Shown in pieces: positions 10,775 to 22,142 of a stretch of 64,000 nt of DNA. The stretch is taken from assembly GCF_024763615.1 (NCBI RefSeq), contig NC_077223.1, positions 15,500,001 through 15,564,000 on the forward strand. Direction: 5' to 3'. The translations under genes and the position numbers were made by a program. Position 1 is the stretch's first letter. The number at the start of each line of letters is the position of its first letter. The stretch comes from Phlebotomus papatasi (taxonomy: Eukaryota; Arthropoda; Insecta; Diptera; Psychodidae). The notes beneath the pieces were generated by a model. That model made no database searches. It was not told the DNA's origin and was given only the letters and a program-made list of their open reading frames with translations.

Positions 10775-13700
10775 GTGAGTGAATTCAAAATACAAAATGA
10801 GGTTCGTAAAATTCAAACAGTTCTTAACAGAAAGCATTGTCTTTGGATCTAAATAGTCCCGTAAAGACTCAGTTTTCTTTATTGTATCCTTTATGGCGCT
10901 GCGATCGCTTTTTCTGCAGGTACATTTTTTACCCCTTCCCTTAAACGATATCTCCGAATGCAAATTAAAGTGAGTTACAATGCTGAAAGGACAATTACTT
11001 TATTTTATGGTACATTACAAATATTTTTTAAAAAATCTATAAAATTTCTTATTGTTTTACAAATCACCAGTGTAGTCATAAACATTTAAAATTAAAATAT
11101 TAGAAATTTGTCACATGCGAAATCTATTGAAAGATTACTTCAGGTTCCTTGACCCTATTCCGAGTACACCAAAGTCTTTGATTACCGGATTAGGGATGTC
11201 CAGATGACAGCTGTCAAACAGTCGACAAATATAAAAATCCTTATTTGCATATGTCATTTACACCCAAATCAGTGACTCTAGTGTAATAGGGAAGGAACAA
11301 GGAACTGTTTCGAGAACTGGAAGGTATTTTTTAAATATTAATTCTCTAATGCCCGGCGCACAAGAAATTTTGTTATGTAAACATGTTTTTTGAATTTCCT
11401 ATGACAGTGAATGAAATGTAGATCTAATGATCTCTCTCTCATAGGAAATTTTGAAAAAAAATATTTAAAAGGAAAAGATTCAGTGACAGTGAGTGACATC
11501 TAGATCTAGTCATCTCGCTCATTCTCAAAGGCAGTTTCGAACATATATTTACAAAACAAAGGTTATTATTCAAAACGCATAATAACTTTTGTTTTGTAAA
11601 CATGTTTTCGGAACTGCCCATAAGAATAAGCGAGATGACTAAATTTAGATCTCACTTACACTCACTAAAATGTCAAAAACATGTTTACAAAACAGAAGTT
11701 ATTCTGCGTTGGGCTTTATGCTCAACACACAATAACTTTTATTTTGTAAACATGTTTTTGACATTTCAATGAGAGCGAGTGAGATCTAGATCTAGTCATC
11801 TCCTTCATTCTCATAGACAATTTTAAAAACATGTTTACAAAACAAAAGTTATTGTGCGTTATGCTCAACGCACAATAACCTTTGCTTTGTTAGCATTTTT
11901 TGACATTTCAATAAGAACGAATGAAACCGAGATCTAGTCATCTCGCTCTCTCTTATGTGAAATTTTGAAAACATGTTTACAAACAAAATTTATTCTGCGT
12001 TGGGCATTAGGCATTATATCCAACGCGCAATAATTTTTGTTTGGAAACATGTTTTCAAAATTTTTATGAGGTAGAGTGAGATGACTAGATCTACATTTCA
12101 TTCCCTTATTGGTAAGACGCATATTCTAAGATTTATTTGTACGATTTGTACCAGGTTTTAACCTTTAAATTACCAGAATTTTTCTGTCGTTTAAGTCGTT
12201 TGAACTGCATTTAGTGAACTTAAGATAACACCCAGTTCCATTTTCATCGTGGATCTGACCCTCATTGGATAGTCAAAATTTTCAAGTATTTTAAAAATTG
12301 AAGAAATTCCCTGGATTAACCGATAGTGTTACTATATATATTTTACCTATAGTATATGTATGTGAAGGGGAACGAATTTGCTCAACGAAATTGTCATGGC
12401 AATTGATGTGGAACGGAACAGAAATCCACGAAATTTAAATATTGCGAGACTAGCACACAAAGACTTTCGTGAGACGCCTCTAATTTAACTTTGATTGAGA
12501 CAAATTGACCATTTCGTGGATAGTGTCCATGTTTCCGTTTTTTTTAAACTCCCACTGACCAATGGAGAATTTTCATGAATCTTTTTCACTGATGCTCAAA
12601 AAATCTAAAGTGAAACACCCATATTTCCGTTTAATGTCAACAAGATACTCTAATTTCTTGCATACATAAGAAGTCATTTGAGAATTGGGAGAGAGGGAAA
12701 AAAGCATTAGAATTAGAAGCAAGTTTTCGTGTTTAGAATGTAAAGGGACGTTAATTTGAGAATGATATTGTAAAATTATCTGAATAAGAAATCGAAAAGA
12801 ACTTTTCAACGTGGCAAAATTGTTTCTCGATTAGTGCCTTTTTTGCTGCTGGACTGCCTTTTCGTTTCGCTCAGCTGACTGGGAAGGGATTGTCACTTCC
12901 GGTGAATTTTTTTTTCATGATCGCACTGAGAGCCTCCAACTAGTATAATATCTACTTATTCATGCTTTGCGCCATGAACAGTTTTCCATACCTTATCGAT
13001 GTTTTTCTGCACATAATCGTAAAGTTGCGAGACTTTACTACCCAATCTTTTCTAAGACAGCACAAATACACAAAGTCTCGTTTGGTATGTGAGAGGGAGA
13101 TGAAATGCAAGGAGAAAAAAAATAACAGACCCAATCCGCTATATTTGTGCTCTTGTATTTATGCATAAATTGAAAATATTTATGAGACATTTATAAATTA
13201 TATTATTGTGTTTTATGGTCGATTACAAATTTCCATATGCAAAAAAAGCACACCACATGGGATTTTCATCGCGACTCACGAGGCGATAGATACCTCTGAA
13301 CAAGAGAGGATCGAGACATTTTCCCTTGAATTCAGAGCATAATGTAGCATACTGTATTACCTGGTGCTCTTTCCATTTTTATATGTTGTATTCACATGAG
13401 ATTTTATGAAAATTAATCATAAAAATTCTAAATTTGAACACTCTCAAGTGCCAGAAAAATATTCAATTGAACAAGAAATGACGATAGGCACGCTTCTATC
13501 CGGAAGACGTCTCATGTATCGAATACAAATTGCATCGATGGGTTTTTACGAGGAAGTGCTTAGAATACTTAAATAGGCGTGATATCTCAGCTCTAGTATA
13601 CATCTCTCCTCCTCAGACACATTGAGATAGACACGAAAAAAAAAAGTTCTATTTATACAACTAACGTAAAAACTGGGAGAAGTCTCCATAGTTTTCGGTG

Positions 13701-14194
13701 TGATCATATCGTGGATAGTGCGGTGAGTGCGTGCGACAAAATTAGTGTATCTGATTAGAGAAAGAGGTATAAATTGACAGTAAATTGGAACAATTAATGC
13801 TATATACTAAATGTTCTGCATGGAGAAAATTTGCGGAGGATTGCTTTTGGATTATGTGTGGGCACCAACAGTGGAGAGTTTTGCGTATAATTGCGACTAT
13901 ACGAATAATTATATTACTCAGAGTCACGAACTTTGAATCCGTTACTGACTCTTATTTCTTGAATTTTAATTTCGAGAAAAAAAACTCATGTCCCATTGGC
14001 GGAAATCACAATCACACTAAATTGATGATAAAAATTGTTAGAAATTTCTGTGTTTATTAGTGTTTATTTTATAAATACGTTCGGAATTTTACGGTGGAAA
14101 CATAATAAACATTCAGTTCTAGAAAAGCTATTATAGTAATTCATATCATGATTCATAATATGAAAGAGCCCACAATATTGTCACACCCCCTTAT
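10775..14194. other. Intronic stretch around family M
   Basis: Outside the M array, 12118-14194 is largely unique-looking AT-rich sequence. It holds no supported exon. Short open frames at 12573-12809 (-), 12962-13168 (+) and 13785-14060 (+) lack recognisable domains. This is a candidate place for intronic regulatory DNA, but I see no motif cluster that proves it. Confidence 0.35.
11340..12117. repeat. Tandem array of about 145-bp palindromic units (family M)
   Basis: About five units alternate two inversion centres: one around GCGTT..AACGC (near 11575, 11720, 11865, 12010) and one around GATCTAGATCT (near 11503, 11650, 11792, 11931, 12090). Between them lie AAAACATGTTTACAAAACA and its complement. 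The spacing is about 140-150 bp throughout. A solitary half unit is at 19806-19905. No coding content. Confidence 0.8.
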
Positions 14195-15195
14195 ACGAGC
14201 TCCAGACTTGAAACTTATGCCTGAGACCTATTAGTGCTTAAGTCATAGTCTCAAAAGATCGGGTTGTAGAACGGACTTCAGACCTAAGGCTTAGGCAGGG
14301 GCCTCTCGACATTTCATTTTTCCATACGTTTTTGCATAGAGGCACTGAAGACTATTGGCAAGTTTTTTCCTAAAGAGAATTGACTTATCAGTCTGATATA
14401 TTTCGAAATCGTGCATTAAAAGCTATCTAAAAATACATATTTCATAATGCTCGCCGAAATAATACAAGAACTACGAGGAAATTTGTTTAGGTCGCGGTGC
14501 AATATCTGCAAAATTTTTACAAGGAAAAGTGAAAAATATCTTCACTTTTTATTAGGCTTGATCAGGGGCCCCTGGCTTAGGCATATGGCTTAACTGCTAT
14601 AATTTCTAATCAATCACATTTTTTTGGGAAAATTTCACTTAAGTTAAAGATAAACGACCTATTCTTCCTATCCACAAGTAGATCTTGAAAAATTCGAAAA
14701 TCTATTTGAAGATCCAGAAAAGAGACTTTCTTACTTCTTGATAATACCACAAGGTAACTAAGGTACATCCTGTTCGAATTTCGAAGTGCTCAAATGTCAA
14801 AATGTGTCGTTCTTCATATTTTTGTGAGGGAAAAACCATACAGCGATGCTTACTGTTCTTGTCCTATTATTTAATCACTCCATAATTACTGAGTAAATCT
14901 TGTGCCAGCCTTTTAGTGTGATATTTGATAAATTTTCCCAACCTTGTTCGAAAATTTAGTATGAAGATTCGAAATTGAATTTGAATTCTTCGAACATCAA
15001 CGATTTTTTGTGCAAATAGAGTTCCATTTACCTTTTATCCAAGACACAATTGGAGAATAAAATTCTACTTGTGTTTGGGCTCATTAGGATCTCAAAAAGC
15101 AATAAAATTGCTCGCTATTTAAGATTTTGAGACCATCGGGAACTGGGCTAAACTTCTAGTCCGAAGACCGCATAAGCCTAAGAATTTGAAGCCTT
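14195..15195. repeat. Family N repeat, copy 1, with O insertion
   Basis: Contains the family words CAGACCTAAGGCTTAGGCA, ATATGGCTTAACTGCTATAA, AGCAATAAAATTGCTC and TCCGAAGACCGCATAAG in the same order as the uninterrupted copy at 58550-58755. Element O (14298-14573) splits it. Confidence 0.6.
14288..14583. mobile_element. Family O element, copy 1, with 10-bp target duplication
   Basis: GGCTTAGGCA is duplicated at 14288-14297 and 14574-14583, bounding an element of 276 bp that begins GGGGCCTCTCGACATTTC and ends CTTGATCAGGGGCCCCT. The interior matches O copy 2 (about 26624-26889, opposite orientation) closely, for example GCTCGCCGAAATAATACA. The duplication falls inside family N, which gives the order N then O. 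Confidence 0.82.
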
Positions 15196-15903
15196 ACCTG
15201 AGCTTTCATTCAAATGCAGGTTTAATGTTTTGATCGTGGCTTATTGATGACAACGTTCATCTGCAGGGAAACAGTTATTCATAAAGTCGACAATTTCAGA
15301 GAGAAAAAGAATTATGTGGTGTTCAGATAATATTTTGTGATGTTTTAAACGAAAAATTGAGGCAAAAAAAGCACTAAACGAGATTTTTCCATCATACTCA
15401 AGGTAGAAATAATTATGAGTAATCGATTGAAGTGCGCAATGCAATTGGTTAAGTTCGTTTGTGGCAAGTCAAACAGAACTTGTGGCGTCTATAGCTTAAG
15501 TTTAAGTTAGTGGAGCACTCTTCTAGCATACGGCCTAGAATATGTCTCCAGATCAATCCTGGAATGAGGTAGAAATTCTTCTTATCTCCACTCCAGAAAA
15601 GATTAGGTCATTTGAGTGTCACTTGATCTGATAGACACTTTTCTCTACATAAATACAATTGATATTGAACAAAAAGTTAGGAAATTTCTTGAGTTAATTT
15701 TGTGTATGAACATTTAAAAATGCACTTTTTAGGTTTCCGGCAAACACCGATTGATAGCGTGCCAGATTCCAGTCTTGTCAGAACCTAAGCACTGAGTCCC
15801 AATTTACGTCTGAATAGGTTTCTGGCTAATCCTTAGTCACTGTCACTAACAAAGCTATCTGTGATGAACTGGTATTAGTCTGAGGTCTAAAGTCTGTCTT
15901 ATC

Positions 15904-16500
15904 CAACCCCCTGGCAAGTTGCCTGAAATTTGAAGCCACTTTCTCATACTTCGATTTAAATTTATATGGGAATTTTTTGCACTCGCTACCGTTACACTAA
16001 ATAACAAAAAAGTAAGTTTTTCCGTATTGTAAGATACCTTTCCGTTTGGAGGGATAAATATACTACAGTGCTGTCTCTCTATATGCACACTCTCTATATG
16101 CACAGCTTTTGTGTCGGTTGCATTCAAAATCAATTTGTTTACATTTTGATAAAGTAATAAAGAAAATTATTTTCTTGGTAACTAATTTTTCTTGTTTTTA
16201 ATTTTCTTTTTTCTGTCTCATATTATATATAAAATAACACGGGAAATTCTAGAACAATAAAAAATGATAATTTATTAAAAAAAAGAAAAAAACCGTTGGG
16301 AATTTAAAAAAAAGTTGTGCATATTCAGAGAGAGAACTGTCAAAAAAGTACCCAAACTGTGCATATAGCGAGACAGCACTGTAAATTTTTGTGTTTAAAT
16401 AATTTTTTTTCTCAGAGCACTGTCAGCTGAGTCCGAGATCAATTTAGGAATTGGCTTCAAATAGCTCCATATAAAAAGGCCAACTTGCCAAAGGGTTCGC
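15904..16500. mobile_element. Family F element, copy 2, carrying element G
   Basis: In reverse orientation to F1, it shares TTGATCTCGGACTCAGCT, ATTGGCTTCAAATAGCTCC, GGATAAATATA and AGATACCTTTCCG in the same order. Ends are CAACCCCCTGGCAAGTTG and CAACTTGCCAAAGGGTTCGC, with CTTATC on both sides (15898-15903, 16501-16506). It contains G at 16064-16383. Confidence 0.78.
16064..16383. mobile_element. Element G, 320 bp, perfect 14-bp terminal inverted repeats, TA target
   Basis: It starts TACAGTGCTGTCTC and ends GAGACAGCACTGTA, an exact 14-bp inverted repeat including the TA. The inner words ATATGCACA and TGTGCATAT pair as well. F1 at 3440-3460 lacks it and shows a single TA (3446-3447) at the matching position, so the insertion boundaries are exact. 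CAGT ends plus TA suggest a pogo/Tigger-type non-autonomous element; this is inference. Confidence 0.88.
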
Positions 16501-16521
16501 CTTATCTAATTCATTAATAGT

Positions 16522-16725
16522 ACACAGAAAAAAAATATTTGGAAAATTGATTGTAAATGTTTGTGAATTCCTATTGGAGACTTATGAAATGTTCGTAAAT
16601 CGTATAACCCACAAATAAATTTGTAAAAGTTTGAACTTTTTCCATAAACATTGTTCGTGACATGATCATTTGACAAGCATTTTTCCTACTTTTACAAACA
16701 TTTGTTCATAAATGGCGAAATCTTC
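16522..16725. repeat. Family V element, copy 2 (uninterrupted)
   Basis: Starts at ACACAGAAAAAAAATATTTGG and matches both halves of V copy 1, including TTTGTGAATTCCTATTGG and CGTAAATCGTATA. It ends near ACAAACATTTGTTCATAAAT, the complement of the subterminal words at its start. It lies next to the right edge of F2. Confidence 0.68.
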
Positions 16726-18895
16726 GAAATGTGCTTTATATTTTTAAATAGGCAATAATCAAGAGAAATTGATAGAATTTAGTTAGTTGAATGAGAATTC
16801 TCAAATATAATTAAGTAAAACGCCAATTTCATTAATGTAATTTCAGTAAATGGGTCATGGCACTAAGCGGTCTTTCTGTCCTAAGTACAGACAGCTATTA
16901 CGAATTTATTTAAAATTGAGCCATATCAAAGTTTGTACAAGAAATAGAAATCCCATGAGTCTCCATGCCAACAAAACTAAAATTAAACATTTTTCGCGAT
17001 AAGCCGGCTACAAAAGCTCGAGGTTCGTTTGATACGTGAGGACGGGGCAGACTCACGGACCTCAATTCGTTCCTGGATTTTTTTTGCAAAATGAAAATGA
17101 ACTTTTGAAGTAAACTAATCCATTATTTATGCCTATATCTGCATTATTTATTTTATGGATTGGTGCTTTTTCAATTAGTTTAATTAATTATTGAAAAAGC
17201 ACTAAATCATATCAAATAAAAAAATATTGAGAAAATTTCAATAAATCAGTGGTCATAGAAGTTCTAGGTTTCACAAATATTTAATTCCTAAATTACTGTG
17301 CAGTTTTTTTAGAATAAAGATCACCTTTTGTTAAATATGAGTACAATATTTATCATAATTTATCATTTTTCATCCAATAACTTTGATTAATAGTGGCAAA
17401 TATAATTTTTTGGGTGGTCTTTTACATTGCCACCGCAAATCAATGGTCAATCTATCAATCAATTGAAAGTTCACAATGGTGCAGGTGAGACATAATGACT
17501 CGTCTTCTTTGGATCTACTTGTTGTAAGTCATGAAACATGCGCACTTCGCGTTGTAGTCAAATGTTGATGAATTTAAATTTTAAGACTCCTTTCATCCCA
17601 CTAAATTGGGCACATTTGAACACCTGTGCGTTCAACATTTTGAACCTTCTCAGCAGAGTGTTAAGAAACTGTGACTTGTTGTGATATTGAAGGTGGGGAG
17701 CAAAACCTTGTGAGAATTTGTTCTTGTGACCATTTTAAGTGACAAAACCTAAAAAAGAATATTGCTATAGGGGGGTATACAAGTGAATTGAACAGAAACA
17801 CGAAATTACTTTTAAGAGTGCCTTCCTTTGGAGGTTCGCAGGTTTAAAAAGAAGTAATAAAAAAAATACCCTTGATTAGTTCTGTAACACTTTGAAGGTG
17901 TCTTCTGTTCTTATTAAACGTGAAAATGCAGAAAGAAGAATACAACCTTTGGAACTCTGAAAAAAAAATTATAGTGGTGAAGAATAGAAAGAAGAATCTG
18001 CGGACACAGAAACGGTATCTTGTGTAAATATGCACAATTAAGAAATCCTTCCAAAGTTCAATGACTGGCTAATAAGTTGTGAAGTATTGTTGCAACTTGT
18101 ATAAATTAAATAAATTACAATTCTAAAATGTAGATGTATGAGGGGCTGTTACTGTTGTTTGCCGTCATTCCACTGCTCCCGTAAAGTCTCTTTCCATTGT
18201 CTTGGGACGATGGTAAGAAGAAAAACAACAGAATGAATTTTCCCACCCGAAAACTCCCACAGTCCAGATTTCGAGATTTTTTTTCTCTCTTATACCTTTA
18301 CGGCGCCCCAACACGCGGCTCTTGGGCATTATGTACACAGCACAAAATATACATTATTTTCCTTACATTATTGCAACAAGAATAAGCGAAAGAAGTAAAA
18401 AAAAAAGAAAAACATCATAAATACATAATAATAAATAAAGCAACGTTATTCTTTTCCTCTATTGCCTGCAATTTTCCACCAATGCAAAATAACGTGGGGG
18501 AAATACCAATTTATAAATACTATCACATGGAAAATATTCAAATGCAATTTTCCTGCAATTTCTGCATAAATGTGGATTTTGGGTCAGATGTGAGATCATA
18601 CGCAGAATACATCTTGTTTGAAAATATTTATAGCCGGAAAAACTAGATTTCAACACTGTGATTTCACAGTTGATATCTTGCAAGAAGTTTTCCAAACAAA
18701 ATATTTTCAGTATTATGCTTAAAACAAGCAATTGTTATAACAAATAATAAATTATCACGTATATATTCTGAATTGAATAATTAAAAAATGTTTATTCATA
18801 AAATAATAAAATTTATTCATAAAACAAAATTATCTTAAATTTAAGTATAAATTTCACTTAAATAGAACATGAACAATATTCATATGGACAGCAGC
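16726..18895. other. Intronic stretch without a gene
   Basis: Unique AT-rich sequence. A short perfect hairpin GGTGCTTTTTCAATTA..TAATTATTGAAAAAGCAC lies at 17165-17204. The open frames at 17844-18035 (-), 18197-18385 (+) and 18459-18731 (-) show no domain. Confidence 0.35.
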
Positions 18896-19056
18896 AGAGA
18901 GGATAGCTTTCAGGCTTCGCACACACTGGTGTTAAAAAGTTTAAATTTGACCAATTTTTTTAAGGAACTGTGCGAACTGTGTGACTTAAAGACTACATAG
19001 TGTTCTTTTCCTGAAATAAATAGCTCAGATTTAAAGTTTTCGACACCAGAGTATAA

Positions 19057-19474
19057 TAGGAGAAAATACCCTCTCTTCGGACGTTCATGCCTTCGAATAA
19101 TGTAGGGGAATGTTGGCATGGTTCGCACAGAGTGAACCTTCAAACAACGCAAATTTTCTCTTTCTTTGCAAAGAACTAGTTCGTCATTTCTTAGCCATAA
19201 GATAGATCAAAGATAGAAACTAAATGAGAAATGGTAGGTCAGCTCCTTGCAAACAAACAGAAAATTCGCATCGTTTGAAGGTTCACTCTATGCGAACCAT
19301 GCCTACATTCCCCTAAATTTTCTTTTATTTTTCCTAAGGGACTTACACATTTCTATTAAATATTAGTTAGCCTTATCAATTATGTGATAATTGTGTTTAA
19401 ATTTCTTAGGAAAAATAAAAGAAATTCACATTATTCGAAGATATGAAGGTTCGAAGGGAGAGTACTTTCCCCTA
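19057..19474. mobile_element. Family B MITE, copy 2, inside D, split by C
   Basis: TAGGAGAAAATACCCTCTC at the left and GGGAGAGTACTTTCCCCTA at the right match B copy 1. GACGTTCATGCCTTCGAATA and its inverted counterpart near 19430 are present. C (19103-19316) is inserted directly after CGAATAATG. Confidence 0.85.
19103..19316. mobile_element. Family C MITE, copy 1, inside B inside D
   Basis: Starts TAGGGGAATGTTGGCATGG with GTTCGCACAGAGTGAACCTTC just inside, and ends CATGCCTACATTCCCCTA preceded by GAAGGTTCACTCTATGCGAA. B copy 1 lacks it at the same position, so the boundaries and TA duplication are certain. Confidence 0.88.
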
Positions 19475-19563
19475 TACGAAGCCTGAAAGTCACCCTCTAT
19501 TTTTTATTTTTATCAATAAATCGGAAATTACAAACATATTTTTTAGAACATATTTTTTATATA

Positions 19564-19608
19564 CACTAAGAGAAATGCGAAATTATTAAAATAACATTTC
19601 GGAAATCT
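19564..19608. repeat. Terminal fragment of family A
   Basis: CACTAAGAGAAATGCGAAA followed by TTAAAATAACATTTCGGAAAT matches the first 45 bp or so of the family A copies at 29208, 30035 and 39706. The rest of the element is absent. Confidence 0.55.
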
Positions 19609-19805
19609 ATCGCAAACAAAGCTGGAGTTTGATTCTAGAATAGTGTCTTGGATAAAAGGTAATAGGATTTATATTTGTACAAAAATTTGTTGATATTCGA
19701 AGAATTCAATCAGTTTCAATTTTACAAATTATAAATTTTTGAACAAGTTGACAAAAATTTATGAAATATCACACTGAAAGAAACGGATTTAAGTTTTATC
19801 AATAA

Positions 19806-19905
19806 TTATGAGAGAACTTATGCCCAACGCACAATAACTTTTGTTTGTATACATGTTTTCAAAGTTTTCCATGAGAATGAGCGAGATGACTAGATCTTAT
19901 AACAA
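19806..19905. repeat. Solitary half unit of family M
   Basis: GCCCAACGCACAATAACTTT, then ACATGTTTTCAAA, then GAGCGAGATGACTAGATCT reproduces one arm of the M array at 11340-12117, 7.7 kb away. It is a dispersed copy, so M is mobile or derived from a mobile element. Confidence 0.65.
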
Positions 19906-21711
19906 ACGGTAGGGAGGTTTTATCTCAGGCATAAACCACTAGGGAAAATTTCGGAGACTCAATGATAAATCGTACGGTCGGTATGGTCGAACGCTTTTCG
20001 AAATTTCCCCGTTTAAACGAGCCCTGAACGTTTTTCAATTATTTATACAGTTCTACACGGTCTATTTAAATATTTTTAATAGATTTTGAAAAAAAATCAA
20101 TTATTTACTTCTACATTCGTTCAAAATACTGTGTCTTAAACTAAACTTTTACCAAATATTTCTACTCTTACAATGATTTAAATGATTAGAAGATTTTTTT
20201 TTAAATATTGTTTGTCGTACTATTTAAGAAAATATGATTTATTTCCCTATTTATTAAAAATAAATCAATTTCCAAATATATATTTGTACTTTTTAATTCA
20301 GTTAAAGTGAATAAATGTAGAATTTTTGTTGCATTAAGTGCCTTGATACAACCTAAATGTATTTTTGTGCTTAAAAAAGCTTTAAGCAATATAAGTAGCT
20401 CCATTTTCATTGTACAAATAGTGAAATTTTACGATCGGCAGAAAGGTATTTCTTGTGATCAACCACGTGTGGAAAATCTCATTAATTTTCCACATCCACC
20501 CAACATTTATGTTTTAACTAATGGCACATAATACTTTTTTTTACATACAATGTTGTCCAGTGAAAAAAAATGCCAAAGCATCTGAAGTGTATTTTTAAGA
20601 TAGATATTGATGGTCCAAAGAAAGATTGAAATCTCTTGTACTACACTTAATTAACATTTTTTCTCCCTCTGCACTTATTTTTGCCTTCAATAAGTTTCAC
20701 TAGAAAGAATTTTCCTTGTACGTATGGTGAATTCAAATGAAATACCACGAAGTATAATATTATTAATGAATTAATTTCCTCATGCTAGATTATTGTTGTA
20801 AAATGCGTAATTTGCAATGTGAAAGACATGGAAGACCATAAAGAGGGAGCAAAGACAATGGGACAAGACTTCTCACGCCCTTAAAAGACTCTGTACTTGT
20901 TTAAAATATGCGTGCGTGCGTGAGTTGGTTTCATTTCTTTTTTTTTTTCTTCTTCTTTAACTGATATCTCTTGTTCATTGATGAGTAAATGTACATAGTT
21001 GTTGATATTTTTATGTTGTTTTTCATACTTGTAGTGGAAAATTTGAAAAACGCGATAAAAAAAATTCATTTAGAGTGAAATTACATGGCTTTTCACATTG
21101 CTCGAGGGGGAGATTGTTTTGATGTATTGAGGAGAAAATAATGATATTTTGATTAAAAAGCATAAAACATATTACTGCAATATTCTAACATGACATGTAC
21201 TGTTTATAAATTAGCATCAACGAGTGAGGGAGAAATAATGCAATGAGAGATAGAACATAAAAAACTTTTATTATAATTAAATAATTAACAATTAATTGTC
21301 TAGATTGCTCTTAAAATATTTTAATGCGAGTCTATTCTCTTGTTACTGTGCTTAATTATATTTAGAAAATTTTCCCATGACTTGGTAGTTGGTTATTTTT
21401 GTGTTGTTGGGTTGCATGTGGTGAGTTTTGTAATTTAATGAATTAAATATTGTTTACGTTTAATATCAAATGAAAAAATACTGTAGCATATGTATTATTA
21501 CAGCATAACATCAGGAGAAATTTAAAGCCCTAAATCTATTTTAAATTGGTCAATACATATTCACTCTAGCATTCCTGATTTGTTTCTTAAGTCACCTTAA
21601 GAACTTTTAATATTTATACTCAAGATTAAAAAGCAATAATTTAATAAATTTAAAAAAATACTTGAGACGTCAAATTTTTATTATACTTCTAAGTAAAACA
21701 AATTGGTTTTA
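19906..21711. other. Intronic stretch without a gene
   Basis: AT-rich with T-runs (20938-20960). I see no exon or repeat copy here. The overlapping open frames at 20201-20531 on both strands look like chance. Confidence 0.35.
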
Positions 21712-22124
21712 GGGCAGAATCACATTGACAATAAAATTCTCGCCGTAGCCTCACCGTATTTCGTTAAATTACGCATTTTCATTGCAATTCTTACGCAAAT
21801 TTTCCATTACCGTATTACCTTATCTCATACTCGGTGGCACTAGGTGAAAATAATATAAGAAAATTGGAGAAATAAAACGAAAATTCAATAAACGGTGAGC
21901 AAAAAAACTGTACGAGTAAAATTTCTCTTACAGTTCTTTTTTTGCTCACCGTTTATCGAATTTTCGTTTTATTTCTTTAATTTTTTTAATATTATTTTCA
22001 CCTATTGTCACCGAATAAGAGATAAGGTAATATGGTAATCGAGAATTTGCGTAAGAATTGCAATGAAAATGCGTAAATTAACGAAATACGGTGAGCATTT
22101 TACTGTCAATGCCCTTACTCTGTC
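21712..22124. repeat. Family R long palindrome, about 400 bp
   Basis: The arms, about 190 bp each (21724-21915 and 21930-22115), are inverted copies with few mismatches. CTCACCGTATTTCGTTAAAT, GCATTTTCATTGCAATTCTT, ATTACCTTATCTC and GATAAACGGTGAGCAAAAAA words are all mirrored. The loop at about 21912-21930 is only some 15-20 bp. If transcribed with the intron it would fold into one long duplex. Outer edges are AGGGCA and TGCCCT. Confidence 0.85.
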
Positions 22125-22142
22125 TAAAGTCTTAGTTTAAAT

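Larger units (their letters stand above)
18896..19499. mobile_element. Family D MITE, copy 2, host of B which hosts C
   Basis: Left end AGGATAGCTTTCAGGCTTCG followed by CACACACT; right end CGAAGCCTGAAAGTCACCCT followed by CTA. D copy 3 (57483-57638) has the same ends without the central insert. Here the right arm is cut after CCAGAGTATA by family B at 19057 and resumes at 19475. Confidence 0.8.

Noticed and set aside
11340..12117. Repeated units with regular spacing resembling a CRISPR array
   Set aside because: Units are ~145 bp palindromes without unique spacers, in animal DNA.
13785..14060. 91-codon frame in the intron
   Set aside because: No domain, unsupported by splice context; chance frame.
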